Source of the DNA: 2-12-FULL-65-11 sp049679965
GTDB taxonomy: Bacteria; Acidobacteriota; Vicinamibacteria; Vicinamibacterales; CAVVIG01
NCBI GenBank assembly: GCA_049679965.1
Contig: JBAUGX010000220.1
Span: 1 to 64,000 of the forward strand
Direction of reading: 5' to 3'
Length of the DNA stretch: 64,000 nt
Below, in pieces: positions 39,767 through 48,682 of this stretch. Position numbers and translations under genes: made by a program. Position 1 is the stretch's first letter. Each line of letters opens with the position of its first letter. The notes below the pieces were generated by a model. It ran no database searches. It was not told the origin of the DNA and worked only from the letters and a program-made list of their open reading frames with translations.

Positions 39767-41320
39767 TCAGTTGACGTCTTTCCAGTTCTTTCCGGCCGCG
39801 AGCTGCCTGGCAAAACAAGCCCGGGCACGGGCATAGGCGCTCGAGAGGGCGCCAATCGAAACCGGACGCAGCAGCTCGGCGTCGCTCGGGCACGAGACGG
39901 CCGGCACCGTCGCCGGGAACGGTCGAGGCGCCGGCGGCTCGGGCGACGCGCCCGTCACCCGTGATTCACCGGCGAAGTAGATCGCCGCGCCCTCCCGCAC
40001 CCAGGCCGGCCGGTCGGCCAACACGCCGTCGGTCAGGACATGGACGATCTGGTGGCGAATCGTGCGGTCGAGCACACCGCGCTCCCGCAGCACGGCGAGC
40101 GGCAGCAGATGCAGTTCGCCATTCCGCACCGCGTCGGCCGCAAACCATGGCTGGCCAGTCGTGCGCTCGAAGTCGTCGGTCGTGGGATGCACGCGGAGGG
40201 TGATGCGCGCGGGGGGCTGAATGCCCAGCGTTCGAACCAGCTCATCGCGAGCGGCAGCCAGAACGACCTCTATGGCGGCACGCTCCCCTTCCTGGTCGTC
40301 CGGAAGCGACACGATCGTTTCGAGAAGGGCCGGCCGGGGGCTGGCGACTGGCACGGGCGCGGGCACGACGCGTGGCGCCTCGGGTGTTGCCGCGACGACC
40401 CGCGGCCCCACCGACCCAATCGTCAGGCCAGGAAAGTACTTCGCCAGAATCGCGTCGGCGGTCTGGCCCTGCTCGGCCAGATGCGTCGAACCGATGACGC
40501 ACAACCCGACGCCGTGGCCCGAGCCGTGGCCGGCAAAGCGGTAGGACGCCGACTGCCGGCGGAGCTCGAACGCCGTGCTCTTGATGTATTGCCACCCAAG
40601 CGTCCGCCCGACGGCCAACCGCAGGTCTTGTCCGGAAATCTCGTCCGGCGTCAGGCCGTCGACTTTCAGCCGCGCGACCCGGCCCGAATCGTTCCGCGAG
40701 AGGATTCGCAGCTCGCGCAGCCGATCGCCGCGGAAACCGGCGGCCCGCAACGCGCGCAGCATGTCCGCCTCGCTGAGCGCAGCCTCCCATGCCGGCTCGC
40801 CCATGCACGCCTCATCGGCGACCGATGGCAGATGCGGCGGGTCGTCCGCCCCGGGCCAGACGTCGGACGGCGTTTCGGTACGCCCGCCGCAGGACGCGGA
40901 GTAGAACACTGAAGCGGGCGCGCCGCCCTTCATCAGCACGCGCCCGGCGGTCGCTTGCGTGGCGCGTTCGGTCGCGGGCGTGGCCGTCCGCACGACCTGA
41001 CAGTGCGTCTGGTCGCACAGGTCGAACCCGTCGCCGCGGTGGCGTCCCGGATTGGCGAGCGCGAAGGTGCGAATGGTCACGGCCAGCGCCTCGAGGGCCG
41101 CTGGACGGCTGTCGCGCGCCGCCTCGCCCGCCAGCACGCGTGCGACGTAGGCTTCGAGCGGCATGGTGACCACGGCGTAGCCACCCCCAGGCCGCGCGAG
41201 GCCGACGCGCAGCTGCGGCCCGGCCGCGTCAACGTTCCCAGGGCCAGGCCGTGACTGGGGCTCCGCGCGGGCGCCCAACGCGAGCACGAGCAGGACCGCG
41301 ACGAGAAGGACTGATCTCAA
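39767..41320 (-). CDS. SpoIID/LytB-domain protein with a degenerate peptidase-like C-terminus
   Basis: 517 aa with a signal peptide. The SpoIID domain (about residues 35-300) shows MPLEAYVARVLAGEA with the catalytic Glu, YSASCGGRTE, and the C-terminal GHGSGHGVGLC; these proteins cut glycan strands stripped of stem peptides. The last 170 residues resemble gluzincin-type (peptidase MA) domains: IRHQIVHVLTDGVL, then PAWVREGAAIYFAGE. In active enzymes the motif is HExxH; here it reads HQIVH, so this part is probably catalytically dead. Overlaps the downstream-facing esterase gene by four bases and is likely co-transcribed with it. Confidence 0.85.
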   Translation of the reverse strand: MRSVLLVAVLLVLALGARAEPQSRPGPGNVDAAGPQLRVGLARPGGGYAVVTMPLEAYVARVLAGEAARDSRPAALEALAVTIRTFALANPGRHRGDGFDLCDQTHCQVVRTATPATERATQATAGRVLMKGGAPASVFYSASCGGRTETPSDVWPGADDPPHLPSVADEACMGEPAWEAALSEADMLRALRAAGFRGDRLRELRILSRNDSGRVARLKVDGLTPDEISGQDLRLAVGRTLGWQYIKSTAFELRRQSASYRFAGHGSGHGVGLCVIGSTHLAEQGQTADAILAKYFPGLTIGSVGPRVVAATPEAPRVVPAPVPVASPRPALLETIVSLPDDQEGERAAIEVVLAAARDELVRTLGIQPPARITLRVHPTTDDFERTTGQPWFAADAVRNGELHLLPLAVLRERGVLDRTIRHQIVHVLTDGVLADRPAWVREGAAIYFAGESRVTGASPEPPAPRPFPATVPAVSCPSDAELLRPVSIGALSSAYARARACFARQLAAGKNWKDVN

Positions 41321-41967
41321 TCCGTCAACCCCAGAAAGGTTTCCGTCTCACTCCAGATGCGCGGCAGGCTGGCCATCAACTGGTGATCGTCTTCGACGAG
41401 CGACACGGTGACGTTGGTCCGTCCGCGCGCGAAGGCGTCAACCGTTCGATGATCGACCGACGCGTCGCGGACGCCCTGAACGATGAGCGTCGGCTGCGCG
41501 AATTTCGCCGTCAAGGCATTGTACCGAACACTGTCTTCGTAGAAGCTGAAATTCAGGGGTCGCTCCTGCTTATCGGCGTAGTGGAAGATCGGCAACACAC
41601 CGCGGCGCCGCCACTCGTCCACTCGCTCCGGTGAAAACAGATGGTGGCCCGGCCGGGCGAACATGACAGCCGGCGCCAATAGTACCAGCTGAGTCACACG
41701 AGGGCCGAACCGATCGGCCGACAGAATGGCCAGCGTGCCGCCGAGGCTCGATCCGATGAGCACGACCGGGCCGCGGCCGGTCGCCGCAATTTCTTGCTCC
41801 AGCTGGCCGAGCATCCGCGTGATCGTCAGCGTGGCGAAATCGGGCTGGTTGAAGTCCGGGCACCGTAGCCTGATGTGATGAGCGGCGAATCGCTCGGCGA
41901 GGTACGATGCCTTGCCCGAGCCTGGAGAGGAAGCGAAGCCGTGCAGGTAGAACACATGCGGCGTCAT
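41317..41967 (-). CDS. YqiA/YcfP-type alpha/beta-hydrolase
   Basis: 216 aa. The fold is marked by YLHGFASSPGSGKASYLA at the N-terminus, the nucleophile elbow GSSLGG and the terminal His in VEDDHQLMAS, with Asp in VRDASVDH. The size and N-terminal pattern are those of small YqiA-like esterases acting on short acyl esters. No signal peptide. The SpoIID gene follows with a four-base overlap. It is divergent from the radical SAM gene. Confidence 0.85.
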   Translation of the reverse strand: MTPHVFYLHGFASSPGSGKASYLAERFAAHHIRLRCPDFNQPDFATLTITRMLGQLEQEIAATGRGPVVLIGSSLGGTLAILSADRFGPRVTQLVLLAPAVMFARPGHHLFSPERVDEWRRRGVLPIFHYADKQERPLNFSFYEDSVRYNALTAKFAQPTLIVQGVRDASVDHRTVDAFARGRTNVTVSLVEDDHQLMASLPRIWSETETFLGLTD

Positions 41968-41977
41968 CCTTGAATGC

Positions 41978-41983
41978 TATAAT
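41978..41983 (+). promoter_or_regulatory. Extended -10 promoter of the radical SAM operon
   Basis: TGCTATAAT is an extended -10 element with consensus TATAAT 14 bases before the ATG at 41998. The leader would be only about 8 bases, too short for a normal ribosome site. Confidence 0.55.
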
Positions 41984-41997
41984 TTTTCCCGTCCTCG

Positions 41998-43017
41998 ATG
42001 CTTTCCACCACAGCCAGCCGCCAGGCCCGATCACTCCGCGCGTTTCTGCACGGGCTCACGCACACCGCGCATCCGCTCCTCGTCCAGATCATCCCCATCC
42101 GCCGCTGCAACATCGACTGCGGATACTGCAACGAGTACGACAAGGTGTCCGAACCGGTCCCGACCGAGGCGATGAAACGGCGCATCGACAAGCTCGCCGC
42201 CCTCGGCACCTCGGTCGTCGCCTTCAGCGGCGGCGAGCCGATGCTGCATCCGGATCTGGACGGCCTCATCCGGCACATTCGCAGCCACGGGATGATGGCG
42301 GGCCTCATCACGAACGGCTACTTCCTCGTGCCCGCTCGCATCAAGGCGCTCAACGACGCCGGCCTCGACTTCCTCCAGATCAGCATCGACAATGTCGAGC
42401 CCGACGCCGTCTCGAAGAAGAGCTTGAAGGTCCTCGACAAGAAACTCCAGGATCTGAAGACCTACGCCCACTTCGACGTGAACATCAACTCCGTGCTGGG
42501 CGGCGGTATCAAGAACCCTGAAGACGCGCGGACGATCAACACACGTGCGCGGCAGCTCGGCTTCTCGACCTCGATCGGCATCATTCACGATGGAGCGGGA
42601 CGGCTCAAGCCGCTGGCCACGGCCGAACGCAAGGTCTACGACGAGGTGTCGGCGGCCATCAGCAGCCCGTGGCAGGTGTTGAAGAATCTCTACTCGGGGA
42701 TTCGCCACTTCCAGGACAACCTGGCCGATGGCAAACCGAACGACTGGCGATGCCGGGCGGGGGCGCGCTACCTCTATGTCTGTGAGGAGGGCCTCGTTCA
42801 CTATTGCAGCCAGCAGCGCGGCTACCCCGGCGTGCCGCTCGAGTCCTACTCCGTCGACGACATTCGTCGGGAGTTCGACACGCCGAAGCCCTGCGCGCCG
42901 TACTGCACGGTGGGCTGCGTGCATCGCGTGTCCACGATGGATTTTTGGCGGAGTCCCCAGCGGGCAGTCGCCAGTCAGCAGTCTGCAGTCGACGGTCAGC
43001 AGGCGCCAAGAGCCTGA
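41998..43017 (+). CDS. Radical SAM protein with SPASM-like cysteine cluster
   Basis: 339 aa. The SAM-binding cluster is CNIDCGYC and the GGEP motif is FSGGEPMLH. The C-terminal region carries further cysteines (CRAGARYLYVCEEGLVHYC; CAPYCTVGCVHR), the pattern of an auxiliary Fe-S cluster. Such enzymes modify peptides, lipids or cofactors; the substrate is not evident. The last about 20 residues (SQQSAVDGQQ) come from a GTCAGCA-type repeat. The flippase-like gene starts on its stop codon (TGATG), suggesting that the product is exported. Confidence 0.87.
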   Translation: MLSTTASRQARSLRAFLHGLTHTAHPLLVQIIPIRRCNIDCGYCNEYDKVSEPVPTEAMKRRIDKLAALGTSVVAFSGGEPMLHPDLDGLIRHIRSHGMMAGLITNGYFLVPARIKALNDAGLDFLQISIDNVEPDAVSKKSLKVLDKKLQDLKTYAHFDVNINSVLGGGIKNPEDARTINTRARQLGFSTSIGIIHDGAGRLKPLATAERKVYDEVSAAISSPWQVLKNLYSGIRHFQDNLADGKPNDWRCRAGARYLYVCEEGLVHYCSQQRGYPGVPLESYSVDDIRREFDTPKPCAPYCTVGCVHRVSTMDFWRSPQRAVASQQSAVDGQQAPRA

Positions 43018-44372
43018 TGCCCGCGTCGCCGCTGACGCTGAATCGGTTTGCGGGGTTCTATGCACCGCTGGCGGCGACGAGCCTCTTACTCACAGTCACC
43101 AATCCGCTGCTGACCAGCGCGATGTCTCGGAGCGTGAATCCCGCGATTGCGCTGGCGGGGTTCGGCGTGGCGTTCTCGCTGTGCGGCGTCCTGTACAGTC
43201 CCCTTCTGGCCGGTCAGCAGGTCGCCGCGACCAAGCTCCTCGCCGGCCGTCCGTTCCGACCCATCCTGACCTTCTGGTTGCGGATCGGCACGCTCTCTTC
43301 TCTCGTGGCCGCCGCCGTCGCGTTCACGCCCCTGGGCCTATGGATCTTCAGCGACCTCATGGGTGTGTCCGGAGACATCTTCGATCAGGCGCGCACGGCC
43401 AGCGCGCTGCTCATCCCCGTTCCGTGGCTCACGGCGCTGCGATCAGTTCACCAGGGCCGCCTGGTCGCGGGGCACCGCACCAACGCCATCGCGTTCGCCA
43501 CCGGTGCTCGGACCGCCGTCCTGGGGCTCGTGGCCGTGGCACTGATTGTTTCAACTTCAGGCGGCGCCTGGGTCGGTGCGGCCGCCTTCACCCTGGGCCT
43601 GCTGGTCGAGACCATCTTGGTGACCGGCGCAGGGGTTGCCGCCGACGGAGCCTACCACCCGGTCGCCGCGGAGGGCGTCGACTTTGGCGCGGCTGACGAT
43701 CGCTTGCTGCGGTTCTCGACACCGCTCATGGTCAACGTGCTGCTGTGGTGGGCCACGCCCCTGCTCATCGACAGCGTGCTGGCGCGTTCTCCGTTCCCGG
43801 CCGAAGCGATTGCGGCGTTCGTGGTGGTGGAGGCCGTGGCCTGGTTTCTTGCAGCCCCTGTCGGGCAGTACCAGCATCTGAGTATCGGCCTGGTCGACTG
43901 TCAGGACGCACACCGCAGCGTCCAGCGCTGGTCCCTCGTCCTGGCCGCCGGCGTCGCGCTGTGTGTCGCGCTCGTGTCGATTTCTCCCGTGTCGCGGGTC
44001 ATCCTGGGCGTAATCTTCAAGCTCGACTCGGGCCTTCTTTCCGACATCGGGGCGGCGCTCCCATTCACGGTGGCGTACCCTCTCCTGTACGGGCACCGGC
44101 AGTACTACCAGGGGCTGTTCACTCGTTGCGGCCGGTCCGATGCCGTAGGATGGGGCGCGGCGCTCCGCGTGACGGTCGTGCTCGTCGTCGCCGTGGCCGG
44201 TCTCAGACCTCTCGGAGACGCGGGGGCCACACTCGGCGTGCTGGCCTCGGCCGTCGGGCTCGTCGTCGAGGGCATCTTCCTCGAACGAGTTTCTCGCCGG
44301 CACGTGATGTCGCTGCTGCCGGAGTCGCGTCGCACGCCACACGAAGCACTGTCGGGCGGAGGAATCCCATGA
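43017..44372 (+). CDS. MATE/flippase-like integral membrane protein
   Basis: 451 aa, about 12 membrane segments in two halves. The pattern NRFAGFYAPLAATSLLLTVTNPLL at the start, followed by paired helices, resembles MOP-superfamily flippases (MATE, polysaccharide and lipid flippases). Coupled by TGATG to the radical SAM gene and by ATGA to the lipoprotein gene. It probably moves the product of the radical SAM enzyme across the membrane; this is inference. The ATG at 43017 is chosen for coupling. Confidence 0.75.
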   Translation: MPASPLTLNRFAGFYAPLAATSLLLTVTNPLLTSAMSRSVNPAIALAGFGVAFSLCGVLYSPLLAGQQVAATKLLAGRPFRPILTFWLRIGTLSSLVAAAVAFTPLGLWIFSDLMGVSGDIFDQARTASALLIPVPWLTALRSVHQGRLVAGHRTNAIAFATGARTAVLGLVAVALIVSTSGGAWVGAAAFTLGLLVETILVTGAGVAADGAYHPVAAEGVDFGAADDRLLRFSTPLMVNVLLWWATPLLIDSVLARSPFPAEAIAAFVVVEAVAWFLAAPVGQYQHLSIGLVDCQDAHRSVQRWSLVLAAGVALCVALVSISPVSRVILGVIFKLDSGLLSDIGAALPFTVAYPLLYGHRQYYQGLFTRCGRSDAVGWGAALRVTVVLVVAVAGLRPLGDAGATLGVLASAVGLVVEGIFLERVSRRHVMSLLPESRRTPHEALSGGGIP

Positions 44373-45058
44373 TGAAGCGATTCACGCACGGGAATCGGGG
44401 CGTGGCGGCAGGGACGCTCCTGGCGGCGGGACTGGCGATCGGCTCGTGCGGAGGTCCGGGAGCCAACGTCGGTCCACCGGCCGTCGCGTCACCGGACGCG
44501 CACCTTCCGCCCGGGTATGCGCTTCGATTGGATCGCCCGAACCGCGACGACACGGAGTTCGTCGCGACCTCCCGCGATGACGGCCTGGAAGTGCAAACGG
44601 GCCCCGCAGGGATCGTGTATCGGCCCGATCAGGTGGTCGACGCTGAACAGTACGCCGTGCATGCACGGCTCACCGAAATCAATGCTCCCGTTGGGCACCT
44701 GGAGGGCTTCGGGCTGTTCATCGGTGGTCAGGACCTGCAGGGCGCCGGCCAGCGGTACATCTATTTTCTCATCCGCGGGGACGGACGCTACCTCATCAAG
44801 CGACGTGACGGCGCCAACACTCCGGAGATCTCAAATGGATGGCAGCCGTCCAAGGCCGTGCGGTTCGCCACCCATCAGGACGGCGACATGACCAACGAAC
44901 TGGCCATTGCCGTGGACCGTGGACGGCTGCGCTTCTCCTGCAACGGCGAACAGGTCGCCGACATGCCCGTTGGCGACCTGAGTGTGCGGGGCGTGGCGGG
45001 AGTACGGGTGAACCACAACCTTGTGGTGCGCATTCAGGATTTCCGCGTCGAGCGCTGA
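44369..45058 (+). CDS. Lipoprotein with jelly-roll (DUF1080/LamG-like) domain
   Basis: 229 aa. The signal ends in a lipobox-like LAIGSC, so Cys at about residue 27 would carry the lipid. The rest is a single concanavalin-like beta-sandwich (QYAVHARLTEI, GFGLFIGGQDL, YIYFLIRGDGRYLIKRRDG, NELAIAVDRGRLRF, GVAGVRVNHNLVVRIQDFRV). Such domains bind or cleave sugars. GGAGG lies 5 bases upstream of the ATG. Third gene of the radical SAM operon. Confidence 0.75.
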   Translation: MMKRFTHGNRGVAAGTLLAAGLAIGSCGGPGANVGPPAVASPDAHLPPGYALRLDRPNRDDTEFVATSRDDGLEVQTGPAGIVYRPDQVVDAEQYAVHARLTEINAPVGHLEGFGLFIGGQDLQGAGQRYIYFLIRGDGRYLIKRRDGANTPEISNGWQPSKAVRFATHQDGDMTNELAIAVDRGRLRFSCNGEQVADMPVGDLSVRGVAGVRVNHNLVVRIQDFRVER

Positions 45059-45078
45059 CGATTCGAGGTGGCGGGCGG

Positions 45079-45339
45079 CTACCGGCTGAAGCGTTCGCGT
45101 CTTGCCGCCAGCTCGGCCACGCCAATCTCGAGCGCATGCAGCAGGGCGATTTCCCGCTTGTCCGACGGGATGGCCTGCAGATACGCCACGATAGTCGGCC
45201 GGTTGATGACGAGCTCGCGGATGTGCATCGGCGCCGACAGTCCGCGCAGCGACGAGTCGATTGAGGCGGCGATGGGATCGAGGTGGTATTGCATGACCGT
45301 TCCGCTGGGCAAAGGCAGTGCCAGACACAACCGGTGCAA
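45079..45339 (-). CDS. Possible small protein, 86 aa
   Basis: The protein has plausible composition (for example LDPIAASIDSSLRGLSAPMHIRELVINRPTIVA in a helical context, then a terminal KREIALLHALEIGVAELAARR). An internal start at MQYHLD is also possible. There is no strong ribosome site and no recognised family. It lies alone between convergent and divergent neighbours. It fills most of the 45059-45423 interval; nothing else is seen there. Confidence 0.4.
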   Translation of the reverse strand: MHRLCLALPLPSGTVMQYHLDPIAASIDSSLRGLSAPMHIRELVINRPTIVAYLQAIPSDKREIALLHALEIGVAELAARRERFSR

Positions 45340-45423
45340 ATAGGCGCGATCCCGCGCCTCGGCGTGACAGGTCCTGGGCCTCGATGACGGAACTGGCGTG
45401 CGGATACAAAGCGTGCGGTAACA

Positions 45424-46770
45424 TTGACCTCAGGACCTCGATTGGCTGAACCCGCCCCCGCAGAAGCATCCCCGACGGCCGACACCATCACGTCTGTGGC
45501 AGCCCCGGCGCCCCCGGGCACGTCGTTCGGCTCCCGCGCCGCGCGGCGTACGCTCGCCGCCTTCGCCTACCGCGACTTTCGCGTGCAGTGGTTCGGCGCC
45601 TGCACATCGAGCGTCGGCACGTGGACGCAGTCGGCCGCCCAGAACTGGATGGTCCTGTCGCTGACCGGCTCTGCGTTCTATCTGGGTCTCGACGCGTTCC
45701 TGCAGCAGCTGCCGATCATGCTCTTCACCCTCATCGGCGGCGTGCTGGCCGATCGACTCGATCGCCGGCGGACGCTACTCATGTCTCAGTACATGCAGAT
45801 GACGACGGCCGTCGCGCTGGCGCTGCTCGTCTATTTCGATGTCGTCCAGATCTGGCACATCCTGGTGCTGTCGTTCGCGACGGGCCTGGCCCAGGCGTTC
45901 GGCGGTCCGGCCTATCAGGCGCTCATTCCCTCGCTCGTCGACAAGAAGGATCTGCCGAACGCCGTTGCGCTCAACTCGATCCAGTTCAACGTCGCGCGCG
46001 TGCTCGGGCCCTTGCTCTTCAGTGCGACGATCGCCGCGTTCGCGACGTGGCGCTACAGCGACCAGATGGGCATGGCCGCGTGTTTCGCGATCAATGCCGT
46101 GTCGTTCCTCGTCGTCATCTCGACACTGATGTCGCTGCGAGTGAAACATATCCCGCCGGTCGCCGTGCAGTCGATGGGCGACGAGCTGCGCGGCGGCCTG
46201 TCGTACGTGCGCCATCACGACAACCTCGCGGCACTCATCGTCCTCGCGGCGGTCACGACGTTTCTCGGATTCGCGGTCCTGACCTTCCTGCCACTCTTTG
46301 CGAAGCAGGTGTTCGGCGGAGACGCCCAGACCTACAGCCACCTGCTGGCGTTCTCGGGGGTTGGCTCGATCGTCGGCGCTCTTGTCGTCGCCTGGCTTGG
46401 CAAGTTCAGGCGCATGGGGCTGACCGTGCTGCTCGTGCAGGTGATCTACGGGATCCTGATTCTGCTCTTTGCCCTGTCGCGGGTGCTGTGGGTCAGCGAA
46501 CTGCTGCTGTTTCTCACCGGCGTCGCGCTGATGATCGTCTTCTCGACGGTCACCTCGCTCGTTCAACTGATCGCGCCCAACGAGATGCGCGGGCGCGTGA
46601 TGAGCATCTACATGGTCGCCTTCCGCGGTGGCATGCCGCTCGGCAGCCTCGCCAGCGGCTACCTCGCGACGTTCATCGGCGCCCCGATGGTCCTTGGCAT
46701 CAACGGCGTCCTGCTCGTCGTCGTCGCCGGATATTTCCTCGCGCGCAGCCACGGAGTGAGGGAAGCGTGA
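45424..46770 (+). CDS. MFS exporter (EntS-like)
   Basis: 448 aa from a TTG start (a shorter start near 45496 is possible). Twelve membrane segments; the family motif between helices 2 and 3 is GGVLADRLDRRRTLL. The pattern FAYRDFRVQWFGACTSSVGTWTQSAAQNW at the N-terminus belongs to the MFS_3/EntS group, exporters of siderophores, drugs or macrolides. The C-terminal half has GRVMSIYMVAFRGGMPLGSL. The NiCoT-type gene begins in its stop codon (GTGA), so both are one transcription unit. Confidence 0.85.
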   Translation: MTSGPRLAEPAPAEASPTADTITSVAAPAPPGTSFGSRAARRTLAAFAYRDFRVQWFGACTSSVGTWTQSAAQNWMVLSLTGSAFYLGLDAFLQQLPIMLFTLIGGVLADRLDRRRTLLMSQYMQMTTAVALALLVYFDVVQIWHILVLSFATGLAQAFGGPAYQALIPSLVDKKDLPNAVALNSIQFNVARVLGPLLFSATIAAFATWRYSDQMGMAACFAINAVSFLVVISTLMSLRVKHIPPVAVQSMGDELRGGLSYVRHHDNLAALIVLAAVTTFLGFAVLTFLPLFAKQVFGGDAQTYSHLLAFSGVGSIVGALVVAWLGKFRRMGLTVLLVQVIYGILILLFALSRVLWVSELLLFLTGVALMIVFSTVTSLVQLIAPNEMRGRVMSIYMVAFRGGMPLGSLASGYLATFIGAPMVLGINGVLLVVVAGYFLARSHGVREA

Positions 46771-47459
46771 TTGAACTCCTTGCCAGCTCGGGGCTTGGTT
46801 CGCTGCTCGGCATGCGTCACGCGCTCGAGCCCGACCATCTGGCGGCCGTGTCCACGCTGATCGCCAGAGAGGCTGGCAGCCGCAGGGCCGCGTTTCTGGG
46901 CATGTGCTGGGGCGTCGGCCACACGTTCTCCCTGCTGCTCGTCGGCGTCGTGCTCGTCATCCTCCGCGCGGAGATGCCCGCGCGCGTCTCGAACCTGTTC
47001 GAATTCTTCGTTGCGCTGATGCTGATCGCGCTCGGTGCGCGCGCCGTCTTTCTGTCGGCACGTCGGGGCGTGGCCGGCCCGCCGCACGTGCATCACCACG
47101 GCCGTCTCGTCCACAGCCATCCGGGTGTGCCCGAGCACGTCCACATCGGTCACTGGACGCTGGCCCGCCGCCCGCTCCTCGTTGGCGCCATACACGGACT
47201 GGCCGGCAGCGGCGCGCTCACCGCGCTCGTGCTGACGACGCTGCCGACCACGGCGGCGAGGCTCGCATACATGGCGCTGTTCGGGTTGGGATCCACACTC
47301 GGGATGGCGGCGTTGTCCGGGCTGCTCGGCTGGCCGCTCGCGCGCATGGGCGCGCATCACGCCGTGGCCCGGACCGTGTCGATGGTGGTGGGCTGCGTGT
47401 CGATCGGCTTGGGTGTCGCCTGGGGCTATCCGTTCATCTCACGTCTATTGTCCAACTGA
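46767..47459 (+). CDS. NiCoT/UreH-type membrane protein
   Basis: 230 aa, GTG start overlapping the MFS stop. The signature HALEPDH (about residue 18) and GVGHTF of nickel/cobalt transporters lie in the first two membrane segments. A His-rich loop (HVHHHGRLVHSHPG, HVHIGHW) separates the two halves. Members move Ni or Co, or act as urease accessory proteins. Six membrane segments. Its end overlaps the convergent DsbD-N-like gene by 26 bases. Confidence 0.82.
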   Translation: MIELLASSGLGSLLGMRHALEPDHLAAVSTLIAREAGSRRAAFLGMCWGVGHTFSLLLVGVVLVILRAEMPARVSNLFEFFVALMLIALGARAVFLSARRGVAGPPHVHHHGRLVHSHPGVPEHVHIGHWTLARRPLLVGAIHGLAGSGALTALVLTTLPTTAARLAYMALFGLGSTLGMAALSGLLGWPLARMGAHHAVARTVSMVVGCVSIGLGVAWGYPFISRLLSN

Positions 47460-47946
47460 CCGGCACCGACTCGGGCACGAAGCACACCTTGTTGTCGCAC
47501 GCCTGGTAGGCCACCGTGCCGGTCAGCCTGATCTTCGTACCAGGCTTCACCGAAGCCCCAATCGTCACGCCCTGCGTCAGGCGGAACGGACCCTTGTAGC
47601 CTGGCACCGGCCCGCCGGCCAGCGCATCGAACACCAAACCGACGTACTTGGGGTAGGTCAGCGTTCCCGCCTTCACGCTGGTGTGGGGATCGACTTTCAC
47701 CGCGATTGGCAGGTAATCCTTGGCGCCAGGCGCGTAGACGTGAATCCCCTGCTTAGGCGCGATATCGATAAAAAGCGACACGAGCGCGCCAGGCTTCACG
47801 ACTGCCGCGCTGGCGCTGGTCGCAATCGTGAGATGTCTGGCGATGACCGGTGGCGCCAGCGGCAGCGGTGGCGACGGATAGCCACCCGTCTGGGCGGCGA
47901 GAGGCACCGCCAGCAGGACGATGCCGGTCACGATCGCGAGGCGCAT
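47434..47946 (-). CDS. Secreted DsbD N-terminal-domain-like protein
   Basis: 170 aa. Signal peptide (about 18 residues), then a beta-sandwich resembling the N-terminal domain of DsbD. The redox pair is in AYQACDNKVCFVPESVPV. There is no transmembrane or thioredoxin part, so it is a stand-alone domain; other members are fused to DsbD. It may pass electrons in the periplasm. It is divergent from phoB. Confidence 0.8.
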   Translation of the reverse strand: MRLAIVTGIVLLAVPLAAQTGGYPSPPLPLAPPVIARHLTIATSASAAVVKPGALVSLFIDIAPKQGIHVYAPGAKDYLPIAVKVDPHTSVKAGTLTYPKYVGLVFDALAGGPVPGYKGPFRLTQGVTIGASVKPGTKIRLTGTVAYQACDNKVCFVPESVPVSWTIDVR

Positions 47947-47968
47947 CTGTCCGGGATTATAGAACGAT

Positions 47969-47974
47969 TAGAAT
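47969..47974 (+). promoter_or_regulatory. -10-like element just before phoB
   Basis: TAGAAT (47969-47974) lies 9 bases before the phoB ATG, the same geometry as the TATAAT before the 60783 gene. Suggests a leaderless phoB transcript. No -35 or Pho box is clear. Confidence 0.4.
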
Positions 47975-47983
47975 TGAGCCCGA

Positions 47984-48682
47984 ATGCCCGCACGCATCCT
48001 GGTCGTCGAGGACGATCCCGACATCGCCGAGCTGGTCGCCCGCTACCTCGACAAGGCTGGCTACACCACGACGCGTCTGTCGTCGGGGCGTGAAGCGCTC
48101 GACGCGGTCCGTGCGAAGCCGCCGGATCTGATCGTCCTCGATCTGATGCTGCCTCAGATGGACGGGCTCGAGGTGTGCCGCGCGCTCCGGGCGAACGACA
48201 AGACCGCCGCCATCCCCATCATCATGCTCACCGCTCGATCCGAAGAGGCCGAGCGCATTGTCGGCCTCGAGATGGGCGCGGACGACTATCTGGCCAAGCC
48301 CTTCAGCCCCAACGAACTGGTGGCGCGCGTGCGGGCGCTGCTCCGCCGGGCGCAACGCATCGTACCGGTTTCGGGCCCCTTGACCTACGGCTCGATCGCG
48401 GTCGATTCCGAGCGGCACACGGTGTCGTTGGAAGGTCGAGACGTGACGCTAACGGCCAAGGAGTTTCTCCTGCTCGAGTACTTGCTCCAGCATCGCGGAC
48501 GCGTCCTGTCGCGCGATATTCTGCTCGAGGAGGTCTGGGGCTATCGCTATACCGGCGGAACCCGAACGGTTGACGTGCACGTGCGCCGCCTGCGCGAGAA
48601 GCTGCCGCTGCTGGCCGAGGCCATCGTGACCGTCAAGCAGTTCGGCTACAAACTCCTCGATCACCCGGCCGCGGACCGATGA
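47984..48682 (+). CDS. phoB: PhoB-type response regulator
   Basis: 232 aa. Receiver domain with the acidic pair EDD, phospho-Asp in IVLDLMLP, Thr in MLTARS and Lys in LAKPFSP. The C-terminal OmpR/PhoB winged helix carries LTAKEFLLLEYLLQHRGRVLSRDILLEEVWG and RTVDVHVRRLREKL. It overlaps the kinase gene by four bases and is followed by phoU and pst genes, so it most likely senses phosphate limitation. Confidence 0.92.
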   Translation: MPARILVVEDDPDIAELVARYLDKAGYTTTRLSSGREALDAVRAKPPDLIVLDLMLPQMDGLEVCRALRANDKTAAIPIIMLTARSEEAERIVGLEMGADDYLAKPFSPNELVARVRALLRRAQRIVPVSGPLTYGSIAVDSERHTVSLEGRDVTLTAKEFLLLEYLLQHRGRVLSRDILLEEVWGYRYTGGTRTVDVHVRRLREKLPLLAEAIVTVKQFGYKLLDHPAADR

